Of a stretch of 64,000 nucleotides of DNA, positions 61,301 to 64,000 are shown piece by piece (positions within the stretch are counted from its first letter, which is position 1; every line of letters begins with the position of its first letter). The notes below the pieces were generated by a model. The model was given only the letters and a program-made list of their open reading frames with translations. It had not been told where the DNA came from and searched no databases. This DNA is from Brachycybe producta (Eukaryota > Arthropoda > Diplopoda > Playtdesmida > Andrognathidae): contig JAUPFP010000006.1 of NCBI GenBank assembly GCA_036925085.1, positions 4,491,131 through 4,555,130 on the forward strand. The letters run 5' to 3'. The position numbers and the translations under genes are program-made.

Positions 61301-62040
61301 TGAGAACGGGTAAAAGGTTTACACCCTCAGGGCGTAAACCCCTGGAGCATCGATGACTTGTTTATAATCTGTTTGTAATATTATAAATCCAACGTATGAT
61401 TGTGGTGTTTTACAAAGTGTTATTGCGATCATTTCGCCGTCTCGTCAATCTGTTATTTTCTCGTCAAGAAGCTTTAGTCGTGTTTCAGAGACACGACCCC
61501 GCCGACTCAACAAGAGGCCACTTCAGGTAATCAGGGTTCAAAAGCTAGCTCTTTGTTTAAGTTCCTACGATGCCCGTACGAACCCAAGAGAGCTAGCCTC
61601 CCCTTCCTGTTATAAATGTCTCCGTTTTTTACAGTTCTCATTGACAATTTCTAAACTTTTTATTAGGTAAAGTTTCATGACATTTATAAAGCACCGACTC
61701 AAAATGTCCATCGACAAGTCACGCAATTGTATTGTTTTGACTTAAACGCACCTTTATATATTTACACAAATGAAACAATTCCAAGCATAGGAGTTTTTTT
61801 AAAGCTGTAAATACACGATCAATTTTAGTTTGTCAATACTTGATGTTTTGTGTGAGCTGCGTCTATTTTTTCATCTTTTTTGCTCAGCTTTCCATCCTAG
61901 AAAAGCATATTACATTTAAAAAAAAAGAGTGAACCCTTACCACATCCAAGGATTGACACGCCAGACTTGACTGTGTACTTACAGCCTCAGAAAGTAGGCC
62001 TTTACCTTTTATCCATGCAGTGTATAAACTCCGTGACCAT
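25383..62040 (-). CDS. RAPGEF4: EPAC, cAMP-activated Rap guanine-nucleotide exchange factor
   Basis: cAMP sensor that loads Rap1/2 with GTP. 26 exons in order: 62040-62006, 52212-52070, 46915-46833, 43027-42881, 38740-38671, 37696-37566, 36422-36194, 36111-35916, 35844-35699, 35625-35481, 34144-34066, 34004-33895, 33807-33591, 31990-31904, 31541-31447, 31374-31238, 28887-28735, 28645-28548, 28468-28343, 28266-28088, 27401-27311, 27222-27084, 27011-26947, 26868-26814, 25581-25533, 25455-25383. All phases agree: 1025 aa (human RAPGEF4 1011). CNB-A spans about 30-135 ([16 protein letters not shown], Arg111). DEP is 204-290 ([11 protein letters not shown]). CNB-B is 345-470 ([17 protein letters not shown], Arg442 in the phosphate-binding cassette). 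The REM/linker region is 505-680 and RA about 684-770. CDC25-type GEF is about 780-1010 ([47 protein letters not shown]). Two CNB domains make it EPAC2-like, the usual invertebrate form. Exon 25 needs a GC donor. The symbol is by best match; orthology to RAPGEF3 versus RAPGEF4 is not resolved. Confidence 0.95.
25582..28087. other. EPAC 3' introns around the GEF exons
   Basis: Between the coding exons this holds AT-rich intron sequence. There is a copy of the 60-bp conserved block at 27668-27730, its partner word TCTAGATGCCCTGAAAA near 27815, and an inverted piece of the piggyBac-like repeat near 27950-28060 (TTTTTGCGTCCAAA, CATAATGTTGTT). No extra gene seen. Confidence 0.5.
27668..27730. repeat. 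60-bp conserved block, copy A
   Basis: ACTGAAATGAACTCAGGAGG followed by GCCCAACAGACTTCCGAGGA and CATAAAAACCCATAAATTCA. A nearly identical block lies 29 kb away at 56987-57048. Function and repeat class unknown. Confidence 0.65.
29697..29990. repeat. hAT-like MITE (GTGGTTTCC ends) and a partial copy
   Basis: 29871 begins CAGTGGTTTCCAAAAGATGT and the block ends AGGAACCACTAC near 29990, giving short inverted ends of the hAT CAGTGGTT type. A partial copy, CTGTGCCGTGGCACACTAG, lies at 29697-29775. Related copies occur at 43184-43275 and 54283-54385. No 8-bp duplication was visible here. Confidence 0.6.
30835..31003. repeat. Inverted-repeat MITE with TTTCCATT ends
   Basis: AGCCTTGTTTCCATTAGGGT at the left and ACTTCAATGGAAACAAAGCT at the right, with inner arms TTTCAATTGGTG and CACCAGTTGAAA. 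TTA precedes and TTT follows, so a TWA-type duplication is possible. Confidence 0.65.
31040..31229. repeat. Foldback element beside EPAC exon 16
   Basis: CTTGGCACACAGGCGAC at 31112-31128 is inverted exactly at 31213-31229, and CTGTCGTCGCAATGTA is inverted near 31180. A third copy of GTGTGCCAAGG lies between them. The right end is 8 bp from the donor of EPAC exon 16. Confidence 0.75.
31740..31800. repeat. TCTAGTTTCTAAAAC-type core, diverged
   Basis: ATCCTAGTTTCTAAAATACT-TTCAGTTTGC next to EPAC exon 14, a short copy of the recurrent core seen at 12548, 19636, 22226, 35350, 40011 and 60448. Confidence 0.45.
32474..32713. repeat. Inverted-repeat MITE, CCTGCTTCATCC ends
   Basis: Left CCTGCTTCATCCTAAGAA, right TTCTTAGGATGAGACAGG. 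Inner arms GTCATAGGGATTGAC and GTCAATCCTTATGAC also pair. About 240 bp in the EPAC intron between exons 13 and 14. Confidence 0.75.
33003..33315. mobile_element. Tc1/mariner-like MITE, copy A
   Basis: Left ATCGTCGGTTAAAAGTGATA, right TATCACTTCATCAACGACC, TA on both outer sides. The body (CATTTAATGTGATTTTGC, ATGGCTCGAAAAAACGT) is shared with the element at 52291-52577. Non-autonomous. Confidence 0.75.
34145..35480. other. EPAC intron 10
   Basis: 1.3 kb without recognised genes. A copy of the CTAGTTTCTAA core is at about 35350. Otherwise unique-looking AT-rich sequence. Confidence 0.45.
36623..37040. mobile_element. Foldback element in EPAC intron 6
   Basis: Arms CACCTCGGCTAAAAGC-TTGGCACAACT at the left and AGTTGTGCCAA-CTGAGGTG at the right, both followed inward by AATGAGTTTAAAGTTGCA. 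An inner perfect 19-bp pair GCTCAGCAAAGTAAGCCAT (36766-36784 and 36874-36892) marks a second hairpin. Contains a G run at 36665. Confidence 0.75.
37041..37380. repeat. Inverted-repeat sequence, GCCTTCCAA arms
   Basis: GAATGCCTTCCAATAACGTCC and CGTCCAGCGTTGGAAGGCAT flank a GTCGAACGTTGAAC centre; TTTGACAC occurs on both sides. Short ORFs on both strands result from the hairpin. Confidence 0.5.
38040..38400. repeat. GTTGCGATACAATGTTG palindromic repeat
   Basis: Alternating GCAACATTGTAT and ATACAATGTTGC words with repeated CGACCACC-AAAG and GTGAAAAG blocks. More GC-rich than its surroundings. Likely a decayed inverted-repeat element; class unknown. Confidence 0.45.
39232..39345. repeat. 100-bp block with open minus-strand frame, copy A
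   Basis: GGACAATGCATTTCACATG followed by GCAGTTGGA, CCACAGG and TTAGCTGCTTGCAGAGT. Related blocks lie at 51346-51430 and 57090-57215. On the minus strand it reads [12 protein letters not shown] then KCIV in one frame. Confidence 0.5.
39938..40115. repeat. TCTAGTTTCTAAAAC repeat in EPAC intron 4
   Basis: Same ordered blocks as 19545-19760: GGGTCATTTTCAAACT, ATCAACAT, GTGATTGAGTTACC, CTTCTAGTTTCTAAAACACA, TTTCTCTT, GAAAGACA. Short minus-strand ORF here is incidental. Confidence 0.7.
41086..42108. mobile_element. hAT-like non-autonomous element, 1023 bp
   Basis: The 8 bp GTGCACAC lies immediately outside both ends (41078-41085 and 42109-42116), an exact target-site duplication of hAT length. 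Terminal repeats are CAGTGTATTGGATTTGG and the inverse of CCAAATCTAATGCACTG. Subterminal AAATCC hexamers fill both ends, and TTAGGGCAAATG-type words fill 41462-41735. No transposase frame. Inserted within the CA/TG tract of the surrounding foldback. Confidence 0.9.
41462..41735 (+). repeat. Degenerate TTTAGGGCAAATGTC array
   Basis: About a dozen variants of TTTAGGGCAAATGTC and TTTAGGGCAAGTGG. A higher-order unit GGGGATGTGTCTATT-CAAG-GTCTTTAGGG repeats at about 41576 and 41698. Lies inside the hAT element. The TTAGGG words are not in telomeric register. Confidence 0.85.
43184..43275. repeat. hAT-like MITE fragment (TGGTTCCCAAAGG)
   Basis: CTGTGGTTCCCAAAGGGTGT, GCCGGGCACACTATACTG and CACTAGGTGTGCCAC follow the same order as at 29871 and 54283. 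Confidence 0.6.
43350..43740. mobile_element. PIF/Harbinger-like MITE in EPAC intron 3
   Basis: TTA flanks at 43347-43349 and 43741-43743. Ends AGGTCTGGACACACACG and the inverse of TTGTGTGTCCAGATCCC. 391 bp. The 112-codon plus-strand frame at 43429-43767 runs across the right end and is not a gene. Confidence 0.8.
43964..44340. repeat. GGTTGCCACTCAA repeat, inverted pair of units
   Basis: Ends of two units read ATTGAGTGACAACC (44028) and ATTGAGTAGCAACC (44326), preceded by CCAGG-TTTT and CCGG-AAGTTTTC. Inverse orientation to the copies at 10923-11265. Confidence 0.55.
44925..44950. repeat. CAA/CAG microsatellite
   Basis: Short run of CAA then CAG triplets within EPAC intron 3; not within a coding exon. 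Confidence 0.8.
45405..45716 (-). repeat. Two tandem tRNA-derived SINE copies
   Basis: On the minus strand each copy has an A-box-like TTGGTGTAGTGGTTAGTG (45521-45535) or TTGGTGTAGTAG (45698-45709). Both then have a perfect B-box GGGTTCAATCCC (45479-45490 and 45645-45656). After the head comes a shared body TTCAAATATTTCAGAAGGTG, then AACAAATTATGAAGTTAAAT. The acceptor stem does not pair, so these are SINE heads and not tRNA genes. Asp/Glu-type tRNA is the nearest resemblance. Confidence 0.75.
46126..46491. mobile_element. TTAA-initiated foldback, right end truncated
   Basis: TTAA (46122-46125) then GGTGGCTATATAAATG, the terminus seen at 21802 and 60066. Arms of about 58 bp at 46153-46212 and 46431-46491 are imperfect inverses (TTGGAAAGTGTGGTTC against GAACCACACTTACCAA). 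The expected right GCCACC-TTAA end is missing. Confidence 0.7.
47113..47412. repeat. Inverted-repeat element, GCTTCACAC arms
   Basis: GCTTGCTTCACACGAACCAC and GTGTTCTGTGTGAAGCTAGC, and CTTTGTGGCGACAC against GTGACACCACAAAG. GC-rich compared with flanks. The 131-codon minus-strand frame over it is a by-product. Confidence 0.6.
49118..49205. repeat. Fragment of the 20432-20844 element
   Basis: GCGAACGCGACTATATGGTC, then GCGGTCGCGAATC and CACAGTCGCAC correspond to the right half of the TTAA-flanked element at 20432. Confidence 0.7.
49842..49919 (+). repeat. 39-bp perfect tandem duplication
   Basis: The unit beginning ATAAAATAGTAGTTTATTAA and ending CAATGACAA is present twice head to tail with no mismatch. 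Confidence 0.95.
50123..50230. repeat. GATACAGAGT palindrome module, solo copy
   Basis: GGAAGTGCGGCGATTAAAGG and the palindrome GATACAGAGTCCACTCTGTATC, as in the 40826-42530 element. A G run of 12 lies just to the left. Confidence 0.75.
51346..51428. repeat. 100-bp open-frame block, copy B
   Basis: TTTTGACACTGCATTTTGAG, GCAATTGGAC and TTGGCTGCTTGCATGCAG. On the minus strand it reads [10 protein letters not shown] then VQLQ, matching copies at 39232 and 57090. The PIF-like element at 51429 inserted directly beside it. Confidence 0.5.
51429..51859. mobile_element. PIF/Harbinger-like MITE with 80-bp inverted ends
   Basis: TAA at 51426-51428 and 51860-51862. Ends GACCCCATGCACACATGCG and the inverse of CGCATGTGTGCATCGAGCC. 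Inverted similarity continues for about 80 bp (GCTGCGTCGCCGC, TACTAGAAGTTAT). 431 bp in EPAC intron 2. ORFs over it on both strands follow from the symmetry. Confidence 0.85.
52291..52577. mobile_element. Tc1/mariner-like MITE, copy B
   Basis: TA at 52289-52290 and 52578-52579. Perfect outer arms TCGTCGTTTAAGAAGTGATA and TATCACTTCTTAAACGACGA. The body matches copy A at 33003-33315. It begins 78 bp upstream of EPAC exon 2 on the minus strand. Confidence 0.9.
52640..53110. repeat. GC-richer repeat-like segment
   Basis: GTTCTTTCATTTTGAAAAAC and GAGAAAGAACGTCCGTGT partly mirror each other, and GTGTGGCG, CGCGTTGG and TGGCGCGTGGCG words recur. Probably a decayed inverted-repeat element; boundaries not seen. 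Confidence 0.35.
53458..53528 (-). CDS. Candidate alternative first coding exon of EPAC
   Basis: An ATG at 53528 opens 23 codons plus two bases ([20 protein letters not shown] onward) and stops at AG before GTAAAA. The phase equals that of exon 1 (62040-62006), so it can splice in frame to exon 2, replacing [13 protein letters not shown] stop codon lies in frame 15 bases upstream of the ATG. Vertebrate Epac2 is known to use alternative first exons. No transcript evidence is available here, and chance occurrence of such a short frame is possible. Confidence 0.4.
53832..54236. mobile_element. hAT-like MITE with ATTCGAATCC repeats
   Basis: Ends TAGAGGTGGGTCGAATCC and the inverse of GATTCGAATGTCCCGTCCCT. 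Subterminal CGAATCC words on the left and GGATTCGAA/GATTCG words on the right are mirror images. Flanks GAAAAAAG and AAAAAAAG are a near-match 8-bp duplication. Confidence 0.65.
54283..54385. repeat. hAT-like MITE fragment (TTGCCAAAGGGCGTG)
   Basis: Ordered blocks TTGCCAAAGGGCGTGTGCTG, GTGTGCCTTGATTTTTGC and TACTGTGCCGTGA match 29871 and 43184. Confidence 0.55.
56987..57048. repeat. 60-bp conserved block, copy B
   Basis: Nearly identical to 27668-27730 (CTGAAATGAACTCAGGAGGG onward). Here it is preceded directly by TCTAGATGCCCTGAAAA, which in the other locus sits about 85 bp downstream. Confidence 0.65.
57090..57215. repeat. 100-bp open-frame block, copy C
   Basis: TTTTGACAATGCATTTCACA, GCAATTGGAC, CCACAGGCC and CGCCTGCTTCCAGGGTAA. 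On the minus strand [12 protein letters not shown] then KCIVKTE is open, like copies A and B. Confidence 0.5.
58276..58647. repeat. Inverted-repeat element, GGCACACAGGCG type
   Basis: GGCACACAGGCGATTTATCA and AAAGTCACCTCTGTGTCAAG are imperfect inverse ends. The left end shares GGCACACAGGCGA with the foldback at 31040-31229, so they may be one family. Confidence 0.55.
58794..58946. repeat. MITE with AGGGGCGGAT ends
   Basis: Left TAGGGGCGGATGTCG, right GTAAATCCGCCCCTG. This terminus resembles widespread hAT-type MITEs that begin CAGGGGCGGAT. Contains a G run of 11. Confidence 0.65.
60066..60638. mobile_element. piggyBac-like foldback element, copy B
   Basis: TTAA at 60062-60065 and 60639-60642. 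Ends GATGGCTTTATAAATATTT and AAATATCTATTCAGCCACC. Internal blocks (ATTTGGACGTAAGAACGTC, CTAGTTTCTAAAACACTTTG) match copy A at 21802-22395 and the partial copy at 17172. 573 bp, no transposase. Confidence 0.85.
60890..61360. other. GC-rich segment with overlapping ORFs
   Basis: Clearly richer in G, C and CpG than its surroundings. It carries open frames of 147 codons (minus, 60834-61277), 112 codons (plus, 61018-61356) and 89 codons (plus, 61034-61303) that overlap each other. I recognise no domain. GC-rich repeat or retroelement remnant, or a CpG-rich regulatory segment in EPAC intron 1, are all possible. Confidence 0.4.
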
Positions 62041-64000
62041 GTTGCCGATCCTCCTCCTTCACTGAGATCTCAATTCGACACGCGCCACAATTCTGAAAAT
62101 GTAATGATAACAAAAAGTCATAATAATGTCAGAAGAAAATAAAAGCATAATTCATGACAATAAATTCTACTCTAGAACTAAACAACAACTACAAACAAAA
62201 AAAAACTAGAACAAAATAATGTATTACAATATACATGTACACGTTTTGCACACTAAAAGTTCATTCGAATCAAGTGAAGACAAAAAAAAAACTCCTTTCT
62301 GTGTAGAGAGAGAATTGCATTTTTTTGTTCTTTCTTTCTTTCTCAGAATGAAATTGCCTCATCATTCTTTGAAAGCAAACTAGCTTTCTTGAGTTGGACA
62401 CCGAACCATGAAATACGCGTCAGGAATTCATTCAAGAATTTAGACAGCTCTAAAGAAAGACAAAAAGGAACTCGAGAATATAATGTACATAAATATACAC
62501 GAATGCGGTTTGATGGGCAAACGGGATTTTTATCAGACAGTGCAAGGATTCATTTGAAAAGGACTAAATTTGTTGCACTGTGGCACTGTTAAGATTTGAA
62601 AACATAAAAAAAAAGCATCGACTGAAGCTTTTACTAAAGAAGTGACTCTTGATCGCGACCAAACAAACACGAATGGTCTTCAAGGAAACAAACGTGTTTC
62701 TCTTTCTTCATTTAGCTAAATGATTTGGTGGATGCCTGAACTCTAGCTGCTTATTGGTTTATTTGAAAGCCATTTTCGCTTTCTGACAGCAGGACATTTA
62801 AATTTTTTTTCCGTCTCTCCCTCGACAAAAATGACCAGACTATGCTTTAGTTGGGACTTTACTATGTTTTCACGCTTAAGGTAGAATTTCCTAATCGTCT
62901 GCAACCCCTAGTAATTATTTTATATGTTTTGATCATCTAATTACAAAAGTGAATAAACTAAAGTCGTTTTGAAAAATAACCATCTTCTCTCTAAATGCCA
63001 TTTGCGCAATGTTGTCAAGCGATTGGTATTATTTTAATATTTTGTAAAGAAAATAGCCTCTCTCTTCATGAGTAAAACCTTCAAGGAAAAAAAAAACTTA
63101 GCAGTTTGCTTTTAAGTCAAACAAAATCACCAGTTAGCATAATTTTCGGATTAGAGCTTATACTCATTTTTAAATCATTATATCGAGGTTGGTAGCTCAA
63201 GCATGAGAGATTAAAAATGTCAAAGAAAACTTTCCACAGTATAAAAAATTATAGCTTAATCAGGTCTGTTTTTTTGTCGATGGATCAATAGTAAAAAAAA
63301 AAAAGCTGCTGTGTGAATTATGTTATTATCCAATTAAGAAGCTAATTTGAATAAGTTGACAAAGCCACAATCATCAAAGCTGAAAGTTTACCTTTTTTAT
63401 ACTTCAGTAACAGCTGTCAGTGTCGAAGTAACTTTCAAACAAACAAACAAAAAACTCCATAGTTGCCAAGAAACAGCTACCACTATAGGCCTACAATACA
63501 TGCTGTTATATATACCACAAACATAATGCACATTAAAAACAAATGCACAATTATAAACAAGTCACAAAATGCAACTCTGGCTGGCAACGTGTGCATTTTT
63601 TTTTAAAAAAATCCATCTTAATCAATTTCACGTTTTGTAAAAGCCTATACCTGCGCAGCCAAATTACAGCGTTACAACGCCCACATTAAAACCCTGTTTC
63701 CCCCTAAATGATTTAAGTCATTTTAACCCTCTTAATTGTTAGCCACTGAATTTTCTGAGCTCGGAATGGATTTCTCGCAAATGATAACGTCGGTGATACC
63801 CTACACAAAGCATTTTCTTTTAAACACAAGAAACACACGTATAGTGCCTTTAAAAACACATTACAGAGTCTGATCTTGTTTGAAAACACCGCACAATTTG
63901 TTGCATGCTATCAACTTCCAGACATTCTTTTATTAAAACAAGTAGAACTAGTAAAGTGATTATCACGACTATAGCAAGCATACGATTGCTACGAGTGCAA
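62041..64000. other. EPAC 5' region
   Basis: Upstream of the EPAC start codon. A TTTTCAG acceptor-like site at 62093-62099 (minus) suggests that the first coding exon has 52 bases of 5' UTR joined to a non-coding exon further right. No such exon could be identified. The remainder is AT-rich with no gene or repeat I can name. Confidence 0.45.

Overview
This is animal nuclear DNA: AT-rich, with short exons joined by GT-AG introns, no operons, and many short inverted-repeat transposons between and inside genes. Protein similarity recalled from memory suggests an invertebrate, probably a protostome; the MOB4 N-terminus and overall MOB4 sequence look arthropod-like. The species cannot be fixed from the window alone. 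Five complete conserved single-copy-type genes and the 5' end of a sixth were assembled exon by exon. Every exon junction in the five complete genes was checked for reading-frame phase.

Layout: (1) 1339-1831, minus: first coding exon of an SLC7/LAT-type amino-acid transporter that runs off the left edge. (2) 5090-7915, minus: FKBP6/shutdown-type immunophilin, 7 exons, 496 aa. (3) 9133-10397, plus: LENG1, 6 exons, 312 aa. (4) 11847-14132, minus: MOB4/phocein, 7 exons, 222 aa. (5) 15123-22779, plus: calpain-7, 19 exons, 834 aa, catalytic Cys/His/Asn present. (6) 25383-62040, minus: EPAC (RAPGEF3/4 type), 26 exons over 36.7 kb, 1025 aa, with two cyclic-nucleotide domains, DEP, Ras-association and Rap-GEF domains. 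FKBP6/LENG1 and MOB4/CAPN7 are divergent pairs with upstream gaps of about 1 kb; LENG1/MOB4 and CAPN7/EPAC are convergent.

The genes are unrelated housekeeping or signalling functions (piRNA/chaperone, splicing-associated, STRIPAK scaffold, ESCRT-linked protease, cAMP-Rap signalling), so I see no functional cluster. I found no rRNA, no intact tRNA gene, no CRISPR array, no viral gene and no novel multi-gene system.

The rest is mostly non-autonomous DNA transposons and foldback repeats. Several have visible target-site duplications: a 1023-bp hAT-like element with exact 8-bp duplications (GTGCACAC), TTAA-flanked piggyBac-like elements, TTA/TAA-flanked PIF/Harbinger-like elements, and TA-flanked Tc1/mariner-like elements. 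A tRNA-derived SINE pair is also present. The most interesting observations are a candidate alternative first exon for EPAC, two apparent GC-AG introns in different genes, a transposon abutting an EPAC splice donor, a hAT element nested inside a palindromic element, transposons carrying CTCF-like motifs, and a short sequence core shared by many repeat copies.
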